From: Clostridiales bacterium
Lineage (GTDB): Bacteria; Bacillota; Clostridia; Christensenellales; Borkfalkiaceae
Reading direction: 5' to 3'
Assembly (NCBI GenBank): GCA_015055615.1
Contig: SVHT01000009.1
Span: forward strand, 1-64,000
DNA: 64,000 nt
Part shown: in pieces, positions 1 to 11,114 of the stretch
Position numbering within the stretch: the stretch's first letter is position 1
Layout: each line of letters starts with the position of its first letter
Translations under genes and position numbers: made by a program
Notes under the pieces: generated by a model
Databases searched by the model: none
What the model was told of the DNA's origin: nothing
Seen by the model: the letters and a program-made list of their open reading frames with translations, nothing else

Positions 1-678
1 TATAAGAATTATCATAGAGCGGCTGAATTCGTAGATAAAAATATGAAACGGCGCAGGCATAACAAAAACAGCCGTTATTTGCGTGCGTTTAGAAAATGCA
101 CCATGAACCGTTTTAATTATTTTGTTACGTTCACGTATGACGATAAAAAGATAAACGTGGATGAATTTAAGCAGCGGTTGAGGGATTATCTTTCCAATAA
201 AGTAAAGCGTGACGGTTGGAAATATCTTGGCGTATGGGAAGGCTGGGACGGAAGTGTTCGATTGCATTTTCACGCTTTGATTTTTATCCCCGACGGGACT
301 TTGCCAGGGGAAAACTTTGTGGAAACAAAATACAATCCCGTTACTAAACAAGTGGAAACGCATACGCGCAACACGGAGTTTAATGAAAAGTTTGGTCTTT
401 CGACAATAGAAGACGTCATTCCGCAGTTGGCTGGGTGCGCGTATCATTACGTATTGAAATATTTGGATAAGGGCGGAAAATTGATGGTGTCCAAGAATTG
501 TCCTGGTTACGTAACGGGGTATATAAAGAAAAGAGAATTGTTTGTCCCTATGTTGTCTAATGAAAATAAATTCGTTTTAGGGGTGAAAACGGAAATCGTA
601 ACGTTGAACGGCGAGATCATCACGATAGACGAAGATGAACCGCACAAATGTCTGCCTAATGCGACAACCTGCAATTGA
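1..678 (+). CDS. HUH rolling-circle replication protein, 5'-partial
   Basis: Replication initiator of the HUH endonuclease type used by rolling-circle plasmids and phage-like elements; such proteins nick the origin and stay bound to the 5' end. The frame is open to the left edge of the window, so the true start may lie outside; the first internal ATG is at 43. Counted from that ATG, FVTFTYDD (27-34) fits motif 1, HFH (75-77) is the metal-binding HUH pair, and YHYVLKYLDK (134-143) fits the catalytic-tyrosine motif. The spacing resembles the family annotated as rolling circle replication-associated protein in Firmicutes. It is AT-richer than the core genes to the right. It is followed by a hairpin-rich spacer that could hold its origin. 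The fold call is fairly sure; the kind of element (plasmid, phage or IME) is inferred. Confidence 0.72.
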   Translation, partial: YKNYHRAAEFVDKNMKRRRHNKNSRYLRAFRKCTMNRFNYFVTFTYDDKKINVDEFKQRLRDYLSNKVKRDGWKYLGVWEGWDGSVRLHFHALIFIPDGTLPGENFVETKYNPVTKQVETHTRNTEFNEKFGLSTIEDVIPQLAGCAYHYVLKYLDKGGKLMVSKNCPGYVTGYIKKRELFVPMLSNENKFVLGVKTEIVTLNGEIITIDEDEPHKCLPNATTCN

Positions 679-721
679 TACACAAAAGACTGTTGATTGT
701 AAATAAAAGGCAAAAAAGATC

Positions 722-760
722 GCGCCCAATCGCCAAGCGGTTCAGCGGCGATGGGCGTGC
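722..760. repeat. Inverted repeat after rep
   Basis: A GCGCCCAATCGCC arm (722-734) pairs with GGCGATGGGCGTGC (747-760) with one bulged base, around a 12-nt loop, and is followed by TTTTA. It may end the rep transcript or form part of a replication origin. Confidence 0.5.
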
Positions 761-804
761 TTTTACCGATTTCAATCACTTTTGCCTAATTGCTTTGTCG
801 GTTA

Positions 805-867
805 GCAGAATGTGCCTATTCGGCGGCGCGAAGCGCCGACGACTTGTATTATATAGGCACATTCTGC
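805..867. repeat. Nested 15-bp inverted repeat with inner hairpin
   Basis: The 15-base arm at 805-819 (GCAGAATGTGCCTAT) is perfectly complementary to 853-867. Inside it lies a second tight hairpin, CGGCGC-GAA-GCGCCG, at 824-838. No U-tract follows, so it is not a normal terminator. Its place just after a rolling-circle rep gene makes a single- or double-strand origin a reasonable guess, but no nick site was identified. Confidence 0.55.
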
Positions 868-906
868 GGTCATTTGTCATTTTAAATAAATTTATGATAT
901 GTTTCT

Positions 907-996
907 ATATTCGAAAATTTGTTGATTTACGGTAAAAGTTATGTTCGAAAATTTGTTGATTTCAAATGAAAAGCATATTCAAAAATTTGTTGACAT
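907..996 (+). repeat. Three direct repeats at exact 34-bp spacing
   Basis: Near-identical 22-mers start at 907, 941 and 975, with the shared core TTCRAAAATTTGTTGA. The start-to-start distance is 34 bp both times, about three helical turns, so a bound protein would contact one face. The last copy ends in TTGACA, the -35 box of the promoter for the ATPase gene at 1050. They could be operators or replication iterons. Confidence 0.75.
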
Positions 997-1018
997 TCTA
1001 ATTGAAATGTGCTATAAT
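990..1018 (+). promoter_or_regulatory. Consensus sigma-A promoter for the ATPase gene
   Basis: TTGACA (990-995), 17-bp spacer, TATAAT (1013-1018): a perfect match to the housekeeping consensus. The -35 is built into the third 34-bp-spaced repeat, so whatever binds the repeats would probably repress this promoter. Confidence 0.85.
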
Positions 1019-1049
1019 ATGCAGTACAAATTGATGAGGAGTTAAATAA

Positions 1050-2396
1050 ATGTTATTAGAAAGAAAGTCGTACAAAGAATTGTTGGACTGGAAAAACAGT
1101 TCTACGGAAGCGAAAGCGATATTGATAAAAGGCGCAAGACGTGTAGGCAAAAGCTTCTTGGCAGAACAGTTTGCGAAAAATGAATATAAATCGTATATCC
1201 TTATTGATTTTTCGCGCCCTTTACCTGGCACTTTACAGATATTCAAAAAGTATGGCAATCCAAGAATGTTGGATGAATTTTTTAATCAGCTTTCTTTGTT
1301 GTACTCTGTCCCATTGTTTGTAAGGAATTCCGTTTTTATCTTTGATGAAATACAGAAATATCCACAAGCGCGAGAACTTATTAAGCATCTCGTTGCGGAT
1401 GGGCGATACGATTATATTGAAACAGGTTCTTTAATCTCTATTAAGAAGAACACAAAAGATATTCTCATTCCGTCCGAAGAAGAGGAAATGAGAATGTATC
1501 CGTTGGATTTTGAAGAATTTTTAAACGCTATTGGAGATAAGGTTACGTTTAACTTTTTAAAAAACTCTTTTGAGCAGAAAAAGCCACTTGGCAATTTACT
1601 TAAAGTTGTTAATGAGAAGTTGCGTATTTATATGGTCGTAGGCGGTATGCCACAAGCAGTTTTAAAATATGTAGAAACAAAAAATTATAATGATGTAGAA
1701 AAATCAAAACGTACTATTATAAAACTATATCGCGAAGATATCGTTAAATATGCGGAAAATTATGTTGCAGAAGCTACGGCGATATTTAATGCAATCCCTT
1801 CACAACTCGCGCATCATGATAAGAAAATTAAATATTCCTCTTTGAAAGAAGGCGATCGTTTCTCTTCCTATAAGGACGCTATTAACTGGATAAACGATTC
1901 AATGGTTGGTTGCTTATGTTATGGGCTTGATGAGCCGACTATGTTTGACGGTTTTTCCTTACAAACCGATAAGATTAAATGCTATATGGTAGATACAGGC
2001 TTATTGTTGACCTTAGCGGCTGGTGACAATTATTTAACAAGCGATTTGTATAAATCGTTTGTGTTGGGAAAACTTTCTGTGAATAAAGGTATGATGACAG
2101 AAAATCTGATAGCGCAAATATTTACCACAAACGGAAAGCCGCTTCGATTTTATGAAATTTATGATAAAGCAAATGCCGATAATAAAAAATACGAGGTTGA
2201 TTTCTTAATCAAACAACAAAATAAAACAACCCCTATTGAAGTAAAAAGTGGCAATGCAAAAGAACATGCTTCTTTAGATTATTTTAGTAAAAAATACAAA
2301 AAAGAAACAACCAAGCCTATTGTTTTAACTAAGGGTGATTTAAGAGAAACTGACGAGTATTTGTATCTTCCACTTGCGATGGCAATGTTTTTATAA
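1050..2396 (+). CDS. AAA family ATPase with DUF4143 domain
   Basis: A 448-residue protein of the AAA_14 plus DUF4143 type, common in prokaryotes and of unknown cellular role. Walker A is GARRVGKS (28-35), the Walker B region reads VFIFDEIQKY near residue 95, and a sensor-like ETGS follows. The C-terminal domain carries YEVDFLIKQ and PIEVKSGN near 383-404, the D...E-x-K pattern of a PD-(D/E)XK nuclease-like fold. The start is supported by GAGGAG upstream and by the perfect promoter at 990-1018. It is AT-rich like the rep gene and sits inside the presumed integrated element, so it is probably cargo. Family assignment is strong; a role in defence or element stability is only a guess. Confidence 0.88.
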   Translation: MLLERKSYKELLDWKNSSTEAKAILIKGARRVGKSFLAEQFAKNEYKSYILIDFSRPLPGTLQIFKKYGNPRMLDEFFNQLSLLYSVPLFVRNSVFIFDEIQKYPQARELIKHLVADGRYDYIETGSLISIKKNTKDILIPSEEEEMRMYPLDFEEFLNAIGDKVTFNFLKNSFEQKKPLGNLLKVVNEKLRIYMVVGGMPQAVLKYVETKNYNDVEKSKRTIIKLYREDIVKYAENYVAEATAIFNAIPSQLAHHDKKIKYSSLKEGDRFSSYKDAINWINDSMVGCLCYGLDEPTMFDGFSLQTDKIKCYMVDTGLLLTLAAGDNYLTSDLYKSFVLGKLSVNKGMMTENLIAQIFTTNGKPLRFYEIYDKANADNKKYEVDFLIKQQNKTTPIEVKSGNAKEHASLDYFSKKYKKETTKPIVLTKGDLRETDEYLYLPLAMAMFL

Positions 2397-2404
2397 AGGA
2401 AACT

Positions 2405-2433
2405 CATTTTGGGGACTTTTCGGGAACAAAATG
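2405..2433. repeat. Short inverted repeat near element end
   Basis: CATTTTG (2405-2411) and CAAAATG (2427-2433) face each other just left of the tRNA fragment. Such repeats can be integrase arm sites; this is inference from position only. Confidence 0.3.
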
Positions 2434-2475
2434 CCTGAAAGCCTTTAAAGTAAAGGGATTGGAAATTTCCGACCT

Positions 2476-2501
2476 GGGTTCAATTCCTGTCGACCGCACC
2501 A
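2476..2501 (+). other. tRNA 3'-end fragment, probable attachment site
   Basis: The stretch reads as the T-loop (GGTTCAATTCC), the 3' acceptor strand (CGACCGC) and ACCA of a tRNA. No matching 5' half (GCGGTCG, D-arm, anticodon arm) is found in the preceding 100 bases, and the 5' side of the T-stem does not pair, so it is not a working gene. Integrases of plasmids, ICEs and phages often recombine at the 3' end of tRNA genes and leave such a copy at the far end. The intact tRNA, perhaps a leucine tRNA judging by the acceptor, would then lie left of the window. Confidence 0.6.
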
Positions 2502-2538
2502 AAAACAGCGGATAACCATCGGTTGTCCGCTGTTTTTA
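2501..2538 (+). terminator. Hairpin terminator behind the tRNA fragment
   Basis: AAACAGCGGATAACC pairs with GGTTGTCCGCTGTTT around ATC, with one wobble, followed by a short T-run. It is likely the original terminator of the tRNA locus or of the integrated element. Confidence 0.75.
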
Positions 2539-2541
2539 TAC

Positions 2542-2580
2542 AAAAAGAGCGGCTTGCCATTAGGCGAGCCGCTCTTTTAT
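2542..2580 (-). terminator. Terminator of the GH94 gene
   Basis: AAAGAGCGGCTTGCC and GGCGAGCCGCTCTTT form a 15-bp stem around ATTA with A/T flanks on both sides. It lies 14 bases past the stop of the minus-strand gene ending at 2594 and can act in both directions. Confidence 0.75.
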
Positions 2581-2593
2581 TACAATATATTTC

Positions 2594-4945
2594 TCATCCA
2601 AGGGTTATACGGATAAGGTATTCTGCCTTGCCGTCAAACGTCGATTTACCAATGCGTACTCCGCCGTTTTCCACCGCGAGCGCCACGCCGTCCAAGGTCG
2701 CCGCCGTAACAACCGAGCCGCTCCCGATATATTCGATACGCAAGCGCGCGTTGCCGTATTCCACGTTTGCCGCCGTGTCCGCATAACAACTAGGCATACA
2801 AGGCTTTATCACGATTTCGTCCAAGCCAAACCGTATCCCCAGCATCCACGAATAAATCGCGCGTTCAATCATAGCCACGCTCCCCGTCAAAAACGAGAAA
2901 CCCGTTCTGCCATGGAAAGAGGGGACGAGGTGATAGCAGTTCGTGATTGCGTACGGAGCACCGCACAGCGCGTCGGGCGCGTGGTAATCCGCATATAAAG
3001 GCAGAGCAAAATTCAAAACGTCCGAGAAGGTTTCGCTGTCGCCCACTTCCGCTAAGGCGCGGAGTAAGAAACATTGCGAGCCGTGGTTGTATACGCTCCC
3101 GTTTTCCGCAAAGAAAGGCTGAAAATCGCCCGTGCCCATTTTGCCGATACCGTTTATCTGTTTAAAACCGAACGGCGTCGAGAACAGCTTGTAACCGTTT
3201 TCCGTCCGCAAGGCTTTGAGGTTATTAAGAACCGCTTGTTCCTTGTTTTTGGCTACGCCAGAAATAATGGCGTAGGCATTGGTGGGTGCGTATACACGGC
3301 GTTCCCCGTCGGGGTCCTTCGTGGAAAAAATCCACTCGCCCTCGTCCGTAAACACACCGTTATAGAAACCTTGCTCGTTGTAGCTACATCTGTTGATTGT
3401 CTTTTCAATCTCGTTTGCAAAAGCAAGGTATTTTTCCTCCTTAACGCCCCGTTTTGCCAAAATTTCCGTCAGGTATTTCAGACACATAACGAGCTGACAG
3501 GAAACCATAACCGTTTCGCCTCTGCCCTTGATGCCTGCAGAGCTAAGACAATCCAGCCAATCGCCACCCTGCATTTTAACAAGACCGTGCTCGCCGATGT
3601 TTTCGGGACGCATCAGATATTCCATGCCCGCAATCAGGTGCGCCAGTCCGCTTTCCTTTTTGCTCGGCGTATCGTAATAGGGGAAAACTTCGTCCAAAAT
3701 CGAATTATCGTCGGTGAACGCCAAATAATCGTATACAAATTCGGTGAAGAAACACGCCGAATCGACAAAGTGTCGCAAATCGAACTTATCGCTGTCGCCA
3801 AAGGGGACTTGGCGGGGGTACCAACCGTCGCTACGCTGTTTGGAAAAGATATTCGCAATCACGCTGCGACACAGCGCCTTATCGTATGCCAAAAAGCCTT
3901 GGAAATCGTTTGCCGCGTCCCGTACGCCGCGCATACCCGTGGGCCAACCTCGATCGAGCGCCGACACCCAATCGAGCTCCAAGGGCAAAAATCCGTTGAC
4001 GAAACGGTTAAAATCGTCGTCCTTCGTTTCAATGGTGCGTTTACTGAAAATGCCGTTATATTTTTCGCGCAGAGCGGAAAGCTCCGTCTCCACAGCGTCG
4101 CCGTTAAAGTAGGCAAGGGAGTTTGCAACCGCTCCGTCTACGTCCTCTTCCCTTTCCGCGCAGGCAAAGGCAAGGGTGAGCGCGCGCGATTTTCCGCCCT
4201 CCAAAGCAAAGCTTGTCACCGCCGAAAAGCATTGTTCAAAGGCGTAGAGGACGTTTTCCGTTTTACCGCTGAACGCGTCGGGAATACGGGTGAAATTGTC
4301 CGTGTCCGCAAGCAGTCGTTCGCTACTCAATTCAAATCCGTCAAAGGGGGTATCGGAAAGGCAAGTGAAATATCTGCGTTCTTCCTTTTTTCCGCTCACG
4401 CTGTATCTCGTAGTTTTAAAGAGGGGCGTTTCGCCGTTGCAGAACTCTGTTTTCGTATACCACTCGGGCTTGTCCCAAGGCGCCATCAAAAGGGCGTTGA
4501 CGTAGGGATAAACGCAAGGCAAAACCTTGATATCCAAACGCTTGTCGCTAAGGTTGGAAAAGGTCGTTTTTAACACAAAGCGCATGCCTTTGGCGGCGAC
4601 AAAGAGCTCGGTCGTTACCTTTAAATCGCCAAAGCGCAGGGCGTAGGTCGCCTTTTCGGGCGTGAAATCGATTTGCAAGCTATCGGCGTGAAATACGTCG
4701 AAAGTGTGAAAAACCCCCGTACCGTATTCAAAATATACCTTGGCAGGGGAACCGACTTCTCTCTTTTCGCGCTTGAAAAGAGCCTCGCCGACGGGGGGAC
4801 GGATCTGCGCCGTCTGCAAGCCGAATTGGTCCACCTTTACAAGCAGTTCGTCGTTTTTGTATATGTATTCGTAAGAGCCGACCTTGGGTAAATCCGTAAT
4901 GGTATAACTGCCCAACGCCTTGTTAAAATAGCCGTAATTACTCAT
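2594..4945 (-). CDS. GH94-type glycoside phosphorylase
   Basis: A 783-residue cytoplasmic enzyme of glycoside hydrolase family 94, which splits beta-linked glucosides with phosphate to give a sugar 1-phosphate. The N-terminus has the typical YGYF opening and beta-sandwich. The (alpha/alpha)6 part shows RGVRDAANDFQG, equivalent to the family's RDxNQD substrate site, then GDWLD with the catalytic aspartate position, GRGETVMVSCQ, NHGSQCFLLRA, and the C-terminal FHGRTGFSFLTG and LGIRFGLDEIVIKPCMPS phosphate-side motifs. GAGGTGATTTT stands before the ATG. It follows the GNAT gene at 34 bases and shares its promoter. Cellobiose is the best-known substrate of the family, but cellodextrin, chitobiose or other specificity is equally possible. 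Confidence 0.85.
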   Translation of the reverse strand: MSNYGYFNKALGSYTITDLPKVGSYEYIYKNDELLVKVDQFGLQTAQIRPPVGEALFKREKREVGSPAKVYFEYGTGVFHTFDVFHADSLQIDFTPEKATYALRFGDLKVTTELFVAAKGMRFVLKTTFSNLSDKRLDIKVLPCVYPYVNALLMAPWDKPEWYTKTEFCNGETPLFKTTRYSVSGKKEERRYFTCLSDTPFDGFELSSERLLADTDNFTRIPDAFSGKTENVLYAFEQCFSAVTSFALEGGKSRALTLAFACAEREEDVDGAVANSLAYFNGDAVETELSALREKYNGIFSKRTIETKDDDFNRFVNGFLPLELDWVSALDRGWPTGMRGVRDAANDFQGFLAYDKALCRSVIANIFSKQRSDGWYPRQVPFGDSDKFDLRHFVDSACFFTEFVYDYLAFTDDNSILDEVFPYYDTPSKKESGLAHLIAGMEYLMRPENIGEHGLVKMQGGDWLDCLSSAGIKGRGETVMVSCQLVMCLKYLTEILAKRGVKEEKYLAFANEIEKTINRCSYNEQGFYNGVFTDEGEWIFSTKDPDGERRVYAPTNAYAIISGVAKNKEQAVLNNLKALRTENGYKLFSTPFGFKQINGIGKMGTGDFQPFFAENGSVYNHGSQCFLLRALAEVGDSETFSDVLNFALPLYADYHAPDALCGAPYAITNCYHLVPSFHGRTGFSFLTGSVAMIERAIYSWMLGIRFGLDEIVIKPCMPSCYADTAANVEYGNARLRIEYIGSGSVVTAATLDGVALAVENGGVRIGKSTFDGKAEYLIRITLG

Positions 4946-4978
4946 AAAATCACCTCAATTTTTCGTTTAATGTTCGAT

Positions 4979-5440
4979 TTATTTTTCTTGTCGCTTGCGC
5001 ATAACGTAGTCTTGGTTGACCATGCCGTCGCCCAAGTCGATATCGACGGTTTCTTCAATGAAAAAGCCGTTCTTTTTGTAGCACGACACCGCGCGCTGAT
5101 TGCCTTTGTTGACGTTCAAAAGAATATCCTTGCCACGCTTTAACAGCTCGGAAAACACCCTTTGGGGGTAGCCTTTTCCGCGGTCGGTGGGCAAGAGATA
5201 GAGCTTGTCCAAATAGATTTCGTTTTCCCGCTCGACAATCACCAAAACGCCGACGTTGTCGATTTTGAAATACTCATAGCCTTGCGCAAGGTAGGCTTGC
5301 AAACTCTGTGCTGAGAAGTATTTTTCGAGCAAAAAATCAATTTGCGTCGGCGGTAAAATTTCGCCGTACGTTTCATGCCAAATCGGGCGCATAAACGCGT
5401 ACAAGCCGTCAAAATCTTGCTTTGCAAAAGGGTTCAGCAT
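4979..5440 (-). CDS. GNAT family N-acetyltransferase
   Basis: A 153-residue acetyl-CoA dependent acetyltransferase of the GNAT fold. The acetyl-CoA pyrophosphate loop (motif A) reads LLPTDRGKGYPQ near 90-102, and motif B reads NKGNQRAVSCYKKNGF near 118-133, as in RimI-like and small-molecule acetyltransferases. AGGAGG lies seven bases before the ATG and a good promoter at 5467-5495 points into it. It is the first gene of a likely two-gene unit with the GH94 phosphorylase; a joint role is not evident. The substrate cannot be told. Confidence 0.85.
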   Translation of the reverse strand: MLNPFAKQDFDGLYAFMRPIWHETYGEILPPTQIDFLLEKYFSAQSLQAYLAQGYEYFKIDNVGVLVIVERENEIYLDKLYLLPTDRGKGYPQRVFSELLKRGKDILLNVNKGNQRAVSCYKKNGFFIEETVDIDLGDGMVNQDYVMRKRQEK

Positions 5441-5466
5441 CGTTTCCTCCTAAGGACGTCATGTTT

Positions 5467-5495
5467 ATTATATACAAAAAATCGGAGATTGTCCA
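5467..5495 (-). promoter_or_regulatory. Promoter for GNAT-GH94 unit
   Basis: On the minus strand TGGACA, 17 bp, TATAAT, placed 27 bases before the GNAT start. The only departure from consensus is one base in the -35. Confidence 0.75.
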
Positions 5496-5515
5496 TAGTT
5501 TTTTTTAAAAAGTAG

Positions 5516-8185
<2,670 letters not shown>

Positions 8186-8213
8186 ATCAAACCTACCATT
8201 TCTTAGCTTGGTG

Positions 8214-8245
8214 CGCCCCTTGTTCTTTACAAGGGGCGTTTTTTT
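8214..8245 (+). terminator. Terminator of lacZ
   Basis: A perfect 10-bp stem, CGCCCCTTGT against ACAAGGGGCG, with a 5-nt loop and seven Ts. Confidence 0.92.
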
Positions 8246-8263
8246 GTATAGTATTTTATTCGG

Positions 8264-8292
8264 TTGACAAAAAAAGGAAAGCGTGGTATACT
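8264..8292 (+). promoter_or_regulatory. Promoter for the yfhO-aminotransferase unit
   Basis: TTGACA (8264-8269), 17 bp, TATACT (8287-8292). Because it overlaps the first in-frame ATG of the reading frame at 8283, translation must start later, at 8334. Confidence 0.88.
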
Positions 8293-8333
8293 ATATGCTG
8301 ATAACCAAGAGCCAAAAGGCAACGGAGGATAGT

Positions 8334-11114
8334 ATGTCGGCGGAAATCAACGAAAAAAAGACCTTTAAAGCGCGTATGCAAGCTTTTTACGGAAAGTGCG
8401 TAAGGGGTATGGAAAAATTAGATAGTATGAAAGCGGTAAAGGCTTGGCTGTGGATGGTTTTAATTTCGGCGGTCAGCTTGCTCTTCGTGTTGTTGCCTTT
8501 CGTTTTCCGCAATACGTACACCGTTTGGACGGGTGGGAGCGGGGACGGCGCAACCCAGTTTGTTACCTTCTTTGAACACATGAAAGGGTTGGGCTGGTTA
8601 CGCGCAATCGGGAGCTATGATTTTTACGTAGGTTTGGGTGGCGATTATCTCACGTCCTTTTCCTTCTATTCGCTCTTCGACCCGTTTAACTGTATTCTGT
8701 TCGGCTTGCCTTTTAACGCAATGGCGAATTATACGATTACCATGGCGCTTAAACAGCTCGCCTGCGCGCTTACGATGTTTGCGTATTTGCGCTATAAAAA
8801 GGTGCGTAATTCCCGCGCGATGATGCTCTCGGTGGCGTATATGTTGTCGGGCTTTGTGGCGTTTACGTTCGTGCGCCACTACAATTTGGCGGTCGGGCCT
8901 ATCTACCTGCCCTTGGCGATTATGGGCGTAGACAAGCTCTTTAACAAAGAACGCCCCTACGTCTTTATTGTGGCGGTGTTCCTTTGCTTGGTTTCCAATT
9001 TCTACGTATTCTTCTCGATGAGCGTATTTGTCGTAGCGTATGCGATTGCGTACTATTTCCACAACGCATCGTTGCGTGAGGAAAAGAAGACGGTGAAGGG
9101 GTTCTTTTGCAAGCTCTTGCCCGTTGGCGCGTATTATCTGTTGGCGGTTGCGTTAGCGGGGGTTGTGCTCCTTCCCAATCTTTACGGATATATGCACGCG
9201 GCGAGAAACGGCTCTAAGGGTGTGCAAATTTTCAATTTCCAAATGTTTTTGACGCAGGGCGCGTCTCTGATGGTGCCGATGACGGCAAAAAATTACAGCG
9301 TCGTTTCTATCAACGTTGCCAATGCGGTGCTCGTTTTATACGCGCTGTTTAAAAAGGACAAACGCACGCGCCTGCACGCTTGGTTTGTGATTTTGCTGAC
9401 AATCGGGTATTTGATGCCGTTGTTCGGCTATGCGATGAACATTTTCAATTACAGCAACAACCGTTGGTCGTACGGGCTGAATTTCTTTGCGTACGTTTTG
9501 ATTGCATTGCAATCGACGGACGGCAACGAAGAGGAATACGACGATACTTCCGTGAAGAAAATCAACGGTTTCTTCGTGGCGTATATCGCGGTGCTCGCGG
9601 CGAGCGCGTTGCCTTGCGTGATGACGATTGCGCAGTTGACGGAGTGGTGGTATTACGTGTTGTCCGTGGCGATTGCCATTGGCGTTGGTTATGCGGCGTA
9701 TCGCGTTATTCGACTTATCAAGAGTAAGGGCGTTCCCAAAATTTTCAAAAAAATCTATCAGCCCACTATTTTATTCGTGCTGGGCTTTGCGTTGACGATT
9801 GGGTATTGCGTTAGCTATTACGCCATCTATTCCTCGCAACACGACGGCAAAGAGCGTTACGCAACGCTGTTCTCCCAAGAAGAGCTGTATATCGCGGAGC
9901 AGAGCAAGGGGGAATATTTCCGTGGCGACGCGGCGGCGACGGGGGAATGGTATAATAACTTCGGTACGCGCGGTATGAACAACGGCTACTACGGCACTTC
10001 GCTCTACAACACCATTTCCGACAGCGGTGTGCACGAATTTTTAAAGGAAAACGGCGTGTATAATCCCGAGCAGAATTTGGGTATGTCCGGTTTGGATAGC
10101 CGTTACGCATTGCAAACCTTGCTGTCTGTCAAATACAGCTACGACGTGTTCGGGAACCCGTACGGGTTTAGCAAAGTAGACGGCTATGCGAATTTGTACG
10201 AAAACGACAATTATCTGCCGTTTGGGTTTGTGACGGACAAGGTCTATTCCCGTCAGCAGTATTTAAGCTTGCCCGTTTTGGAACGGCAGTATATGCTGCT
10301 CAACGGCGTTGTACTCGACGGCGCGCAGGACAATGAAACGGAGTTTACGTCCAAGCTGGTCGTTTGTCCCGTTGAGGATAACCAAGGCATGCAGGTATTG
10401 CGTACGATACCCAAGAAAACGCCGAGAATCATCACGGTGGATATGGACGAAACGGATTTGCGCGGACACGAAGTATATTTCGTAATCAAAGGCGTAAAGG
10501 GCGTGAAGAAAAATACGCTGATTATCGTTGAGCACGACGGCGTGCAAAAGGAATATTCCTTCTCGCCCAAAGGGAATTTGATGTATAGCGATATGCGGGA
10601 TATCTATTTGCATTTCGGCGTGGTGGACGCGAACGTGTCCGAGCTTACCTTTAAGGTTTGGGTAGAAGAAGGGGACGAAATGGTTCGCTTTGACGACATG
10701 GCAATCCACGCCGCGCCCGTATCGGAATATCAAGCCTCGCTGAATAAGCTCGCCACGGCTACGACCTTGCAAAACGTGAAACTTAGCAGAAACGCTGTGA
10801 AAGGACACCTCGTACAGCAAACGGACGGATATTTGTTGCTCACGTTGCCTTACTCGGAAGGGTGGACGGCGTACGTGAACGGCAAGGAAACGCAAATTTT
10901 GAAGGCGGACACGGCGTTTATGGCGCTGAAAATTACGGGCAGTAACGAAACGCAGACGGTGGTGCTTCGCTATGAAACGCCGTATTTGAAAGAGGGTAAA
11001 GCGGTTACGTTTTTGGGCGTTGGCGCGCTCGGCGGTGTGATTTTGTGCGACTCGGCGGTGCGTTGGTTGAAGAAGAGAAAAGATAAAAAACAAGAGGAAA
11101 ACGAAAATGTATAA
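8334..11114 (+). CDS. YfhO family multi-spanning membrane protein
   Basis: A 926-residue integral membrane protein of the YfhO family (GT-C-like fold), linked in Bacilli to glycosylation of teichoic-type polymers. About a dozen hydrophobic helices fill residues 35-560, beginning WLWMVLISAVSLLFVLLPF. A conserved TWTGGSGDGATQ-like loop follows the first helix, with FSFYSLFDPF next. A large extracellular domain covers about 560-890, and one last helix (FLGVGALGGVILC) precedes a lysine-rich tail. The start at 8334 has GGAGGA four bases upstream and is preferred over 8283, which lies in the promoter. Its last codons overlap the next gene by 8 bases, so the two are translated together. Substrate unknown. 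Confidence 0.85.
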   Translation: MSAEINEKKTFKARMQAFYGKCVRGMEKLDSMKAVKAWLWMVLISAVSLLFVLLPFVFRNTYTVWTGGSGDGATQFVTFFEHMKGLGWLRAIGSYDFYVGLGGDYLTSFSFYSLFDPFNCILFGLPFNAMANYTITMALKQLACALTMFAYLRYKKVRNSRAMMLSVAYMLSGFVAFTFVRHYNLAVGPIYLPLAIMGVDKLFNKERPYVFIVAVFLCLVSNFYVFFSMSVFVVAYAIAYYFHNASLREEKKTVKGFFCKLLPVGAYYLLAVALAGVVLLPNLYGYMHAARNGSKGVQIFNFQMFLTQGASLMVPMTAKNYSVVSINVANAVLVLYALFKKDKRTRLHAWFVILLTIGYLMPLFGYAMNIFNYSNNRWSYGLNFFAYVLIALQSTDGNEEEYDDTSVKKINGFFVAYIAVLAASALPCVMTIAQLTEWWYYVLSVAIAIGVGYAAYRVIRLIKSKGVPKIFKKIYQPTILFVLGFALTIGYCVSYYAIYSSQHDGKERYATLFSQEELYIAEQSKGEYFRGDAAATGEWYNNFGTRGMNNGYYGTSLYNTISDSGVHEFLKENGVYNPEQNLGMSGLDSRYALQTLLSVKYSYDVFGNPYGFSKVDGYANLYENDNYLPFGFVTDKVYSRQQYLSLPVLERQYMLLNGVVLDGAQDNETEFTSKLVVCPVEDNQGMQVLRTIPKKTPRIITVDMDETDLRGHEVYFVIKGVKGVKKNTLIIVEHDGVQKEYSFSPKGNLMYSDMRDIYLHFGVVDANVSELTFKVWVEEGDEMVRFDDMAIHAAPVSEYQASLNKLATATTLQNVKLSRNAVKGHLVQQTDGYLLLTLPYSEGWTAYVNGKETQILKADTAFMALKITGSNETQTVVLRYETPYLKEGKAVTFLGVGALGGVILCDSAVRWLKKRKDKKQEENENV

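Noticed and set aside
907-996. CRISPR array
   Set aside because: Three units of about 22 bp with 12-bp gaps that are not spacer-sized; no cas genes. The 36-bp repeats at 57958 have no spacers at all.
2397-2501. Complete tRNA gene
   Set aside because: Only the T-loop and 3' acceptor strand fit; no 5' acceptor strand, D-arm or anticodon arm can be folded from the upstream bases, and the T-stem fails to pair.
3074-4573. 499-codon frame antisense to the GH94 gene
   Set aside because: No ribosome site or family motifs; the opposite strand encodes a complete GH94 enzyme.
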